Below, piece by piece: positions 1 to 11,700 of a stretch of DNA of 64,000 nt; position 1 is the stretch's first letter; the number at the start of each line of letters is the position of its first letter. The notes beneath the pieces are model-generated. The model had not been told where the DNA came from. It searched no databases and worked only from the letters and a program-made list of their open reading frames with translations. A program made the translations under genes and the position numbers. Source of the stretch: Rhabdophis nuchalis. Its lineage: Eukaryota > Chordata > Lepidosauria > Squamata > Natricidae. The DNA lies in contig CM077644.1 in assembly GCA_039707465.1 (NCBI GenBank), positions 203,198,462 through 203,262,461 on the forward strand, read 5' to 3'.

Positions 1-3000
1 CCTATGGCAAACAACCAGCATGATGTAATCAACAAGTTCAGACCATAGCGATGATAGTAAATGAGTTGAATATAATATAATAATATATTATTAAACTTGT
101 CATTTCTCTTAGTCAGTGACCTGCAAGATGGTAAATTGTCATAGAAAATTCAGATTGTAGATCACAACTCTAAGGAGAAGAATCATATTCATTGCAACAA
201 TTGCTGAGTGTCTGGTTTACAAGAAAGCAGGGCCCAGAAAAAAGAGAAAGTAATTTTTTGAAATAGAAGTTGAGACATACAATGCAGGAAATTCTAAGGA
301 TCTTCTGAAGAAGCTAGGCATGTCCTTGTCCATGACCCAGAGGTACTTTTATTGTTAAGCAAAATGGCCCTTTAAGGAGGCCAGCAGAGCTGAGGAGGTT
401 CATTGTTAAAGGAAATAGAATGTTGATGGTGAGACTTTGGGGTTTATTGCCTTGTTACTATGGTGCAATGCCTTGATTAGGGTTGTCTTTGGCCTATACT
501 GTACATTGAGGTGTGATGCTTCTATTCTTTTGATTTTGATGGGACTGTAGGGGGCTTGGTCTGGAGCCAGGAAGGGTCAATTTGGGTCTGATAAGATTAG
601 AAGCTGATGAGCACAGAAGCAGAGTTTGATTGTGTTCATATTCAAAAGACAGGAAAGGAAAAGATCGCATCTTACGCTTTATTTGCCGTATTTATTTTTC
701 CTACCTCAAAAATAAATGAATTAGAGCTGAATAAGTACCCAAAATCCAAATGCACTTCCTTTCTTTGGCAATATGTAGCTATGTGTAGCAACAGCAGAAT
801 ATAGTTCAAGCTCTGGTATAATGGCCTTTGCAATAATCTCCTAGAATATTGCCAGATGAAGTTATTGTTATAACTCTAGGGGATAATATTCTGCAGCTGA
901 AAAATGATATCAAAACTTAAATCCCTTGACGTTCTTTTTCTCCTTTTCTAGAAACTGGAAAAAAGGAAAAATAAAAAGCTGAGATGAATCATTAAACCAA
1001 GTTTACAAAGAAGAATTAAACTGAAACTGGTCCAGTTTTTTTTTTTTTTTTTTTAACCAAAGTTCGGTAGTATGCCATAGCTGAATCAGGGGCAACCTAA
1101 ATATAAAAGTGTTACATAGGTATATGCTTTCAGATAAGTAGCATTGCACTTACAGACAAATTTCTATACATAGGCATAACGTTTACACGTAGCTTCAAAA
1201 TTAATTGCATTATGTTTAAATTTAAAATTGTGGCCCTTTCTTCACCCAAGGGGATCCTTGTTCTTTTAATCAAGAATGTGATTGCAAAGAAAGAAAAAAA
1301 ATCCCACAGCATACTTATTGATATAACACCTAAATTTATTCAATCATTACTAGCCAATTTGAAAGATTATAACGACTTTATTGTATACGAATAATCTGAT
1401 ATTCACATATGATGTTTTGAAATAAATGGAGCTTACTTGGAGATAAGAGTACCTAAGAGTGAAAGGCATTATGCTGAAAATGATTACTGTGCCTCTAAAC
1501 AAAGAATAAAGATCAGAAGTAATTTAATTTCATTGAATCTCCATTCCTAACTCATGTTAGTTCTAACCCATACAAATAATTGTGTGAATTAGCTCTCTTT
1601 CAGTGGTATATTTTGGCATGTCTTAATGATATTTGGTGTGTTTTCTGTTCAAAAGATTATTCATCCATCATTCTTCCAATTAGAGAGAAAAATGCAAGCC
1701 TCCCTCACCCCCTTTGCCACGAACTGGCAGGGTGAAGACTATATTGTGTCAAATGTCTGCAGTTATATTTATGTGACTGATGAATAAATTTAGCATTTTG
1801 GTTTTTATTATTATACAGACGTCTCAGAAATATTCACATGGGAAAGTATTAAGAATTTATAAGCATGAAGACAGCAAGTTGTTGTAATACATGCTATAGA
1901 GAGGTGCAAAGAAAGAGATTAACATAAGCTGCATACTGGTCTAGTAAATTAGCCCTGCACAGTGTATGAATCTGACAAGAGCTTTGAACATTTGCAATGG
2001 GATCACAACTGCTACTACTCTCTATGCAATCCCCATTGAAATGAAAGCGAATTACACAAAAGCACTCATGTGTTCTGCAACTTCCATTCATTTCAAAGGG
2101 CTCAGATTGAAGTTGCTGGTGGATTGTGCCCATTATTTTTAATGTGACATCACAAGCTAGTGACATTAAAGAATAATTCATCATCTTTGCGCAAAAGCCG
2201 TAATAACAAATGTAAACAATTTCCCATAACATTTTAGCTAGCCTGAAGATCTTTCTATTTCTGACCTAATCCACTGTCTCACAAATGTTGTCAATAAATC
2301 ACAAACTGTTAGCTTTTAATGATTTTTTAAAAAAACAACAACATTTCTTGTTCCATATTACACTCAATAAATAGCTCTTAAATAAAAAAAAATTCCTTTG
2401 CACAGAAGACAGCCTTAGATCACACATACTATATGTTCTTTCTGAATGTGGCTTGTACAGCTGTTTTGTTTTAAGATTTGTTTGAAATAATTGCTTATAT
2501 GGGGTCTTTGTCTGTTCCAATTTGGGCAGGCATGTTCCTAATTTGGATAAATGTATCTTGATCAAAGGGAAGGAAGAGTAGAAAATGCTCTCTGCTTGGT
2601 AAACTGATACTGATTCTTAAGGGATGGAAAGATCCGAGGGCAAAAATACCAGAACAGATAAGGAGAAAATACATTTTGAGAAAAAAGCGTTAAATCTTGC
2701 ATGAAGCATATAAATATGTTAATTAGAAAGTATCGCTTTTTTGACAAAGAATGCTGAGGTGAGGAAAACATTCTGCTAATATATAGACAGTCTTTTACCT
2801 CTCCTCCATGTAAAGATTATAGAAAATATTCCTTGACATATAAATAAGTAAATACAGCAACTTTCCATCTCTCTGGCCTCCTGCTGGATTATAGTAGAAC
2901 TCTATCAACAACTATAAAGGGCCACAGAAGCAATTTCAATAAATATTTCATTATAGGAGCACAGAACCGTAAGTATTTCAAATAAATACATGTACTTACT

Positions 3001-5661
3001 TGGTGGACACTTGCTGTGAAATGTCTATAGTCTTCATTTATAGACCAACACTTTTTTTTAACATCTAAAGAACGATTTTCCCCCTAGTGTTTTGGCTGAT
3101 TATTTGTAAAAGTGAAATACTTTCATCTCTTCTACTTTTAAACAGAATATCAATTCATTGGAGTTATAGCGTATCATAGTGTGCATGGACAGAACTTGAA
3201 GAGATGAGACAACATTTCTGGATTAAATGAGAACTAACTCTTAAATGCTTATTAAAAGATGATAAATTTGATTTGGTTAATATCAAAATAGTGATTCAAG
3301 TGGAAATATCTGTGATAGTATGCTGTCAGTTTGTGTCTATCATTCCATTTCTGTATCTGAACAACTTATTGAGTCCCAGAAATGAAAGAATAGCTGATAC
3401 TGTAATTTTTTTATATTTTCTGTCTACGCATAAAATATTGTCAAGCAAGAACTGGTCAAATGCTCTTCCCAAACCAAAAGATTTCAGATCTCTGATTAGT
3501 GAGAGGCAGCACCTGATACTATTTAGTGGCCTTGGGATATCTAGCATCATATCTTTTTCAAACATGGCACCCCTTAATTCACAATCATGTATTAATATAA
3601 TTTGCACATTGACTTTAAGGCAGTGAAAGGACTATCCTGATAATGTAAAAAATCTGATATTACTTTTCCTACATAAGGTACAACCTAAGCAAAAAAAAAA
3701 AATCCACCCCAGGGCAAAACCTTAGGGGCCAAGATAACCAAAAACTATCTAAAGAATTAAATTTAACAATCAAGTCAGTACCCACATTCCTGGCCTAAAT
3801 GTGAAAGATAATTTGCAAAATTATTTTTTCACATTTTTTTACTTCATATCATATTTCACATCTAAAATATGCACATAGACTGTCATCCATCTATCGATGA
3901 TTTGGGAAAGGAGGGAATGGAAACAAAGTTAATTACAATTTAGGTAGCTGAGTATTATAGTTCTGAAAATAAATGGAAACTACCATATACAGAAATAAAT
4001 ATACACATGCTTTTTTGTTCTCACAAAAATATTGCTACTTTTATTCTGTGCACTAAGCGACAGCTCGACAGAACTGTTGACCTGAAATTGCATGTTTAAA
4101 GCATTAAAGTTTGCTTCCCATTAGAACATTTAGTGAAAATTCAAAATTTCCTTATGTATTTTATTAATAATAGAGTGCTTAAAAACTCAAATCAAATAGG
4201 GGCAGCTCCTTTTGTATAGAAAATGACCTAAGGAATGATACTTTCTCATTCATAATCAAGACATAAAAATGCTGCTTAAATTTCAATTTTACAAGATGCT
4301 GCTTTTCTGTGATACATGCAATTATTTGTTGTTGGGGAAATACTATAAATATTATAATTAAATAGACAAGGCCATTTAGCTGGCTTTTTCCCAAACTGAT
4401 CAGTATTTAGTGAGGAGCAGAGTAGTTGAAAGAGACCAAGTGATTGTCTCCTGGGTTGTGGATAAACTGCAAGCAAAGACCTTCTCAATGCTTATTTGTG
4501 AATAGAGATATTAGAAAGAACGTTTTGCTGATTTCCCCCCCAGGAGGACACAAAATCTCATTCACGTTATTAAAGATGGAAGATCATGTTTGCAATGGCG
4601 GTGGCATGGCTTCTATCATAGTTATTTTGAAAGTAGTAACAATTGTGGATATTTTTATTGCAATACCTTGAGCCTAGACTAGCTGTGGGAAAAATAGGTG
4701 ATTAACCACAAAATTATGGAGGAGATACTTGGTACATTCTAGCTCACCTCTTAGTTAAGATATTAATATACATTTCCAAATGGTGTGGAATTATCAAACA
4801 CATTTAAACCTTTAACTCAAACCATGCTTCCTGATTTGAAGGGAAGTATAGAAATATTTAACTTTATTCATGCAACAGGAATTTTGCTTTATTCAAAATG
4901 TTATGAACTTACTGTTACATTGACCTCCTTATCTTTTTGGCAAGCTAATCTCTTTGGTAGAAGTTCCTTGTACTTTTTTGGGATCACTGCCAGAAGAACA
5001 TTTGGAGGATTGGTTGTAAATCAACTTACAAGGCTGGGAAATGTTGGCATTGAACCAAGGTGTAATTTTCCCCGAACAAGAAAAACACAAACCAATTTCT
5101 GTCTTTTGCAAAGACCAGTAAAACAATATTTTCTCTTCCTTTTTAGCACTCAAGAATAATAATTCTGATCAGCTGTTGCTTTTACCAGGGTTTTAAATGG
5201 CATTGAGTGGAAGCACCAGCTCAGCATAACATCTTACTAGAAAGGACCTTCAGGCAAATCATTGGGATCAGTGCTAAACCCTTTGCTGTTTGCTTCAGGA
5301 AGTTTTAATTTATTTTTACAAAATGCTATGTAAAATAGGACAAAATATCTACAAGAAACTTGATACTTAGCAAGGTATGCAAAAATTAATCTGGGTGGCT
5401 TTTGATTGTGAGTATTATTGAAGTCTGTGTTAAGATGGCAGAGGTAACTGAAATTAAAGTAATGCTAACTTGTGAAAACTTTCTCCCACGGCAATAGCAA
5501 TTCCAACATGTGCCTTGCTGGAAGAACACATGCCTATAAATTCAACCCAATAAATTATGGCAACTGTATGACTGGCGGGTTCAGTGGAATAATAGTAACT
5601 AAAGAAGTAGACTGGGAATCAAACTCCAAATCTATGTTCAGAAATGACCTACGGACTGTAG
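1..5661. other. AT-rich region without recognisable gene
   Basis: No frame here has the length, codon regularity or motifs of a real protein. The longest frames (112 aa minus near 1.9-2.2 kb, 117 aa plus near 3.3-3.6 kb) match no family I recognise and lie in AT-rich DNA. A poly-T run sits at 1036-1054. No SINE, LINE or terminal-repeat hallmarks are visible. The section 1960-2240 looks less degenerate than its surroundings and is listed among the findings. This is most likely intergenic or intronic. Confidence 0.7.
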
Positions 5662-5664
5662 ACC

Positions 5665-5737
5665 ACTCTTTCTCAGCTGGGTTTCTATAGAACACTAGGA
5701 TTCCATGAGAGATTGATATGGGTTCTGTGATAAATTA
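5665..5737 (+). repeat. possible old hAT-derived fragment
   Basis: The text around 5672-5734 (CTCAGCTGGGTTTCTATAGA, then a nearby ATTCCATGAGAG and GGGTTCTGTGA) resembles the terminal part of a vertebrate hAT family whose ends repeat the words 'ggttccgtg'. The resemblance comes from memory of such repeats. No second end or target duplication was found, so the assignment is weak. Confidence 0.3.
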
Positions 5738-5991
5738 TGATCAAAACGAAGTATTTTGTTTTACACAGTGCTAGCTTATGTTCTATGACCAAGTTCTGGC
5801 TTGCCACTCTACTTTAATAAATGATGTATTATTGTACATCTACAATTTTCTGATTATGCTGAAGTACCATGAGCTACAGTAAATAAATAAAAATTTTATT
5901 TAGGGGTTCCCTATGATCTGTCACATGCTCAACTCCTTCAGGGTGAAATGACTGACAAATGCTGCTCAAGGTAGTAGTTCATGCAAAATAC

Positions 5992-6233
5992 CAATAGCAA
6001 TAGCACTTAGACTTATAAACCGCTTTACAGTGCTTTACAGCCATCTCTAAGTGGTTTACAGAGTCAGCATATTTCCCCCAACAATCTGAGTCTTCATTTT
6101 ACCCACCTCAGAAAGATGGAAGGCTGAGTCAACATTGAGCCTGGTGAGATTTGAACTGCCAAATTGCAGATAGTCGGCAGTCAGCAGAAGTAGTCTGCAG
6201 TACTGCACTCTAACCATTGCACCACGGTGGCTC
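5992..6233 (-). mobile_element. Sauria-type tRNA-derived SINE
   Basis: Read on the minus strand, the element starts with a tRNA-like head. Its A box is the complement of 6214-6224 (TGGTGCAATGG) and its B box the complement of 6146-6156 (GTTCAAATCTC). A 'gagatggctgtaaagcact' body follows, and it ends at 5992 in a CTATTG-type tail. This is the layout of Sauria SINEs, which are transcribed by RNA polymerase III and mobilised by a BovB-type LINE through their shared 3' end. The copy is moderately diverged: the head loses the usual CpG sites. A related copy on the same strand lies at about 35930-36162. There is no coding capacity. Confidence 0.85.
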
Positions 6234-7118
6234 ATAAAAAGAAATAGAATATTAATTCAAGTCTTTTCAACTTTTAAATGTTTACCTATTTTTGAATAAA
6301 TGTCATGGGGGCGGGAAATGGAAGTCATAAAAGTTCTTTGGGTTTTTACTTACTATAAATTGAAATTATAGGAGAGCTTGTGCAAGAAAAAAAATAGAGT
6401 GTTTGATTGCAGTATATTTCTTTCAACTTCATCTTGACCTGCCATACCTTATCATCTGAAACTGTTATATATAGATACAGCTTTTTGTAAAAAGAATTTC
6501 AGCTCTAAAATGTTATTAATGTGTTGTGGTCAAATAGACTTGTTGTTCCTTAGGACTGATTTTGTGATATCCAAATCCATTTCCCTCAGCCCATTCAAAA
6601 CCTCTTTTCAAAATGAATCACATTTCTATAACACCCCCTCCCAATTCTGGTTTGAGTTATTTTCTTCTTTGTTGCCAAGTCTCTTGATGCCACTTAAATT
6701 CCAGGACTCTCCCAACTATTTCTCTGAAGAGTAGCTGGCCTAGCCTTCTACCTAAAAATAGCTCTCCGGTTGAATATAATGGTATGAGTTCTAGTTGGCA
6801 TGAGAACTGATTCTTTGCTGGCAACAGTTTTCTCATTTCACTGATATACCTGAGAATCTGGCAGGACACTTTCTAAAAAAAGAATCACATGATTGCTTCA
6901 TAAGCTAGTTTTTTCTTTGCCAAATAATTATATTTATAAATCAATGTATATTTTTAGGGTTGGGCAATTCACTATAATTGTGTCAGTCCATTATATTACT
7001 CTTTTGGGAGAAAAAAAAACACCTAACTACTCAGCTTATTTTATCTGTCTGCCTGCTTGCCTACTTACTAAATTTATATTTTCTCACAAAAGTGAGTCTG
7101 GACAGTGTACAATAAAAT
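6234..7118. other. no gene seen
   Basis: AT-rich sequence. Short frames of 70-74 aa on both strands overlap one another and show no domain. No repeat structure was recognised apart from short homopolymers. Confidence 0.65.
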
Positions 7119-7350
7119 GAGCTGTGGTAGTGCAGTGGTTAGCATGCAGTATTGCAGGCTAACTCTGCCCACAGCCAGGGGTTTGATTTTAACCAGTTCA
7201 AGGTCAACCTTTCAGCCTTCCAAAATCAGTCAAATGAGGACTTATGTTGTTGTTGGTGGGGGCAATATAATAACATTTGTAAACTTTTCAGACAGTGCTG
7301 TAAAGCAATGTGGAGTGATATATAATTATAAGTTTTATTGCTATTGCTAT
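7119..7350 (+). mobile_element. degenerate Sauria-type SINE
   Basis: Starts GAGCTGTGGTAGTGCAGTGG, a decayed tRNA-like A-box region. It continues through a decayed B box near 7180 and the body words 'cagccttcc' and 'aaatgaggac', then ends in TATTGCTATTGCTAT. It has the same architecture as 5992-6233, in the opposite orientation and more diverged: the middle is rearranged and the B box is poor. An AT-rich AATAAAAT precedes it, but no clean target duplication was found. Non-autonomous and presumably inert. Confidence 0.75.
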
Positions 7351-8088
7351 AAAACCAATAATTAAAAACATTCTACAAAAATCATTTAAAACAATTACAT
7401 GGAAAGAAAAACAAGATCACAAGAGGGAGTACTAGAATATAGCTAATGCATGAGCTCTCTATTGTCAAAGGATCCCCAGGTCTGTTGGAAAAAAAAGACA
7501 TGAGATTTCTAAAAGGTCACAAGGGTTGGGTTATTCCCACCTGGGGAAGGGGATGATGATCCAAAGTGCATGTGCCATGGCAGAAAAGGTTCATCTCCTT
7601 AGACAGAACTCCTTAGTAAAACAACCAACAACATGAATCTCTGCCAGATAGGAGGATGATATGAGTAGATGTAGTCAGGGAGATACTGTACCTCAGAAAA
7701 CCCGGCCAAATACCATGTAGGTTGTGGATAGAGATTATTCTCCCCCCCCCCAGTGGTTTCATGATGTGATAGAATCTACAGGTGAAGTGGGAGGGAATAG
7801 GAGTCAAGAGGCTGTCTAGCCTAGAATCCTTAAATGTGTGGAAGTGACAGAGAACTAATTCTCTCTAAACCTGCAGTATTTATCTGGTTGTTCTGTAGAG
7901 AGGCAAGGAGGAGGATTCAAGTAAGGAGTGAAATCATTGCAAGATATCAAGATCAACCCCCCCCCCCCCCGCAAAATTCTACCTGTTTACAAGAGATGGC
8001 AAGCAGTCTGGGGAAATTTTTGTATTATAGAAGAATTGCAATAAAGTAGTCAGCTTGAACTCTTCAGGTATCAATCTATTGCTTGGCC
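7351..8088. other. no gene seen; two poly-C runs
   Basis: Unique AT-rich sequence with homopolymer C runs at about 7741-7751 and 7957-7970. No gene, RNA gene or terminal repeats were recognised. The short frames here run through the C runs and are not convincing. Confidence 0.6.
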
Positions 8089-8096
8089 TGAAACTA

Positions 8097-9020
8097 GTGG
8101 TAAAATATAATCCCCCCCTCCCTGGCTCTATGGGCATGGCTTGGTGCGAGGTGTCATGTGATTGGGTGGGAGTGCCCAATTTGTTTTCACTTTCAGCTTT
8201 TTTTTAAAGCTTTTTTAAGCATTCCCCCCCCCCGCCAGTTCTAGCAAACTGGCAGGGGAAAAATACTTTTAAAAATAGCTTCTGACAATTGTGCAACTCA
8301 GCTGTGAGCAACACAATTGTCAGAACACTAGGTGTTCTCCGTTGGGAGACAGCAGAGGGTGTACAGCAGAATATGCAGCTAAGAAGAATGTTGCTAATGT
8401 ACACACAATTAGTAGACCAGACACTGTTTAAGTAAAATAAAATAGCTTTTACTGAGGTTGTAAAAACTACTAAACTAAGCTACTGCTCAACAAGCAGTGA
8501 TGTTAAATTGAGTCAAAAACAAAGTCTCGACAAATATCAAATATTGCTTACCGCCAGCAAACACAATCTTCCGTCTTCTTCTTCAGTAATTCACAGTTCA
8601 CAACACAATTCAGTTATCAAACAGCAAGTCCAGCAAAGAGAGAGGTATGCGCTCTCCTGGCTTCCTCTTATAGTTAGAGATAATTGCACTTACTAATTGC
8701 ATTCTAACATTCCAACAACCTTAAAGCTACAATGACTATTTGTCATTGTGGTATTATATATTGTCTACCCAACTATAGGAGTCTACTCCTAACACAGAAG
8801 CTATTTTTTTAGATTTTTAAAGCATTTTTTTCCTGCTGGTTTACCCGAACTAGCACAGAACAAATGCTTTAAAAAGCAGAAAAAAGCTTCTGATGATTGC
8901 GTGACTCACAGCTGAGCCGTGTGGTCATCGAAAGCTTTTTTTTTTTTTTACTACAGGTTCGCAGAACCAAGGACAATCAACCTATGGGTTCAGCCGAGCC
9001 GGGAGGATTTCACCCCTTCC
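8097..9020. mobile_element. hAT-like MITE interrupted by an LTR-like insertion
   Basis: The octamer TGAAACTA flanks both sides (8089-8096 and 9021-9028), as expected of the 8-bp target duplication of hAT transposition. The right end reads, in reverse, as a 'ggggtgaaatcc' terminus. The left end (GTGGTAAAAT...) is a decayed partner. The interior is built of imperfect inverted modules: 8270-8325 (cttctgacaattgtg...) recurs in related form at 8886-8935. An insertion at 8326-8794 splits the element. No transposase frame is present, so it was moved in trans. Confidence 0.6.
8326..8794 (-). mobile_element. solo-LTR-like insertion nested in the MITE
   Basis: A 469-bp segment is flanked by the 5-bp repeat CAGAA (8321-8325 and 8795-8799). 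On the minus strand it begins TGTTAGGAG, typical of an LTR start. It has a TATA-like ACTATAAGAGG (complement of about 8665-8675) and ends near AACACCTAGTG, where a canonical LTR would end in CA. The other end differs from the expected CCTAACA by transitions only. The size, 5-bp duplication and promoter-like box fit a solo LTR of a retrotransposon. No internal domain or primer-binding site remains. A different kind of short insertion cannot be excluded. Confidence 0.5.
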
Positions 9021-9028
9021 TGAAACTA

Positions 9029-10707
9029 CTAGAGATAATCCAAAATTACATCAATATTAATCAGAGAGCAATCTAAATTATCATCTTCATATAAGCTTTG
9101 CTGAAAATGCCTCTCGACCAACTTTCTGACAACCTATTCTTCCTAAATAACCTGACAACTTGGTTTTAGATATTTGCATGTTGTTTTCTATGTGCTGGTT
9201 AATGACTACAACAATTTTTTTAAAAAGCTCTCATGTTATTAGTAGAAAGAACTCTTTCATTTTTTAGTAGTGAGATTAAGTTTGTTGCCAAAACCAGTTA
9301 CTGTATTCTAGTATATTTTTTTCTTTGTAAGCCTAGAAGTGACAAATACTTTATGTTATATGCATAATCTAGTGCATGTAAATTTTATACTAGTCTTCAT
9401 GAATCTCTATAGACAAATGAAGTGGAATATGGTTTAATTCTTTGGATTTACTTTACATAACCCTCTGTAAAGATTTATGTCATTATTCAACTAATATTTG
9501 TTATCATGATTTCTATAGGAAAGTTATTATAATAGCTTACCATAATATTGGTTAGAAACAAACAAACAAAATAACCCCCAAACACTAATATCTGATGGAA
9601 AATTGATTTAGGGATCTCATAAGGGAGATACAAATCAAAAGCTTTGTAAAATTAAAAATAATGGCACTAATCTTGCACAAGATATGTTGAGAAACAAATT
9701 CAAGAAATATGCTACAGAAATTGAGTTCAATACTACAGTAATATAATCAATACTATGGTTTGGATCATCAACTATTTAATTAGAAAACCTTTATCTTTTG
9801 TGCCTTCTTAGTGAATTTAACGGGCATATATATCTGAAAAAATCTGAAAAGGATAATATAGATACTATAATTGAATATCTTTTTCAGATTTTAAAAAATA
9901 AAGTAGTGATAGGTTGCTATTCCTCTTCTAATTTCCCATGTTTCTAAGAAATGTTTTTCATTAATATAAAAATAATTATAACTTTAAAATATATTACAGC
10001 TATTGAGGCTCCTTATAATACAACACCATGCAAGGTTAGTATTTGTCTATTGGGTATGTATGATTTTTTTTCCAATGCCATTATATTTTGGAAAAGTTAT
10101 TTTCATGGAAAATTAGCTCTCTCATAGCTTAGGAAAATGATCACAGAAGAGATAAAATTAATGGAAATGATATAATCCAATGAGATAATAAACAGGACAA
10201 AAACAAGAGAGAAATGAAGAGTCTGTTCTCCATTTTTAAGTAATATGGCATATATCACTTGTGTATAAAGCATGGAATTCAAGATGCTTTATTATAATCG
10301 TGGAAGATTGGGGCAACTTACTGAGAATCCTACTATTCATTTAATAGCACTTTTCCAGTTCTTATTCTGGGAGAAATATCCAGTATAATTTTCAGTAGCA
10401 ATATTGAGATATATTTATGGCAATCAACTTATAATTATAATATAATTATAATTATTATATAATTAGGATCCCCCTCCTTTAAAAAAAGCAAAAATAAGGT
10501 TATTTCATTACATTATTCAACAGACGGAAGACACAATATGTACATAATATGATGGAGTAATCCTTCTGGATTGAAATAACAAATAAACTATTGTACTAAA
10601 TACTTGTCAGAATTACTACTATACTCTAATGGCACTGAATCTGATATACATCAATTATAAATTGATGGCAATACACACAAAAATATACCAATGAATAAGA
10701 CAAGGGA
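9029..10707. other. no gene seen; very AT-rich
   Basis: No coding frame above 60 aa and no terminal-repeat structure recognised. An AT-only palindrome-rich patch lies around 10430-10465 (ATAATTATAATATAATTAT). Confidence 0.7.
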
Positions 10708-10708
10708 T

Positions 10709-10762
<54 letters not shown>
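10708..10762. repeat. (GATA)n microsatellite
   Basis: About 13 uninterrupted GATA/TAGA units. GATA/ATCT arrays are abundant in snake genomes. This one is not attached to a recognisable LINE tail. Confidence 0.97.
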
Positions 10763-10839
10763 GCTTTATCTCTAAAAATGTGACATATTGTAGAATTGGT
10801 CTGCCTCTCTGCTACAATTCCATTAATACTTTCAGAAAA

Positions 10840-11700
10840 AGTATATTAGGGGCCCTACCTCATTTCAGTTCAGATTGAGTAACAGTACTAAGCTAGCATT
10901 GATCATAATTGTGAATGATTTCTGGAGGGCTTGAAATGGAAATGATACAATCCTCCTGGCTTCCAGAACTCTTAGCAGCTTTTAATACCATTTATCATGC
11001 TATCCTTCTGGACCAGCTTTAGGGATTGGGAATGATAGGTATTGTTTTACAGTGATTCTCTTCCTTCTTTGGTGGCTGGTTGAAGGCCGTGCTGGGAGGG
11101 AAGAGAAGAGAGGTTTAGCACTAAGTCCTATGGGTGCCTCAGGGCTTGGGTCTCTCATCATTCTTCTCTAAGATGTAAATGAAACTATAGGTTGAGATAA
11201 TTTCATAGCATAGGTTGTGATATCATCAGCATGTTGATGATATCAACTTGCCAGATGTTGCTGTGATGCTGCTCCAGAGCCTAGAGGGTCTAGACAAGTG
11301 CAAATTATTTCCAAGTCAACCCTAGCAAGACAGAGTAGCTTTAAGTTTTTGGCCCCCTAGGATTTGGAAAACTATTCTCTATTATTCTTGAGAAAGTAGA
11401 AGTTCCATGGAATGAGCTTACATAGTTTGGAGGTCCTCCTGGACTTGCATCTCATCCTTGTGAGGAAAGTGGCAATTATAATGGGAGAATGGAGCAGGGG
11501 GACTTTGCTCAGTGTTTCTTGGTAGAAGGTTAGGTTATTTGTGGGACTGCCTCCCCTTGAAGGTATCTGTATTCTACCACACTAAAAGTTCCCAACTTTG
11601 GGCCTATGTGTGATACCATGACATATAAAGAAAGGGCATAGGCTTGTATCACAATGCCACAATACTACTTTCATCAGCCTGATATACTTTTCTTTTCTGT
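10840..11700 (+). pseudogene. ancient L2-clade LINE reverse-transcriptase remnant
   Basis: No open frame survives, but a conceptual reading recovers reverse-transcriptase landmarks in order. Near 10960-11020 'LLAAFNTIYHAILLDQL' matches block A of the intact L2 at 57273 (LDLSAAFDTIDH). Near 11130-11150 a GASGLGSL-like string stands where GVPQGSVLSP would be. Near 11230-11250 'HVDDINLP' stands where YADDTQLY would be. Near 11290-11335 there is a decayed 'SKTE' region. Order and spacing agree with the RT domain. Indels and stops throughout show great age, well before the 53-58 kb copy. Confidence 0.75.

Noticed and set aside
3273..3626. 117-aa plus frame and 93-aa antisense frame
   Set aside because: No recognisable motif, AT-driven composition, both strands open over the same bases, and no splice or promoter context that I could support.
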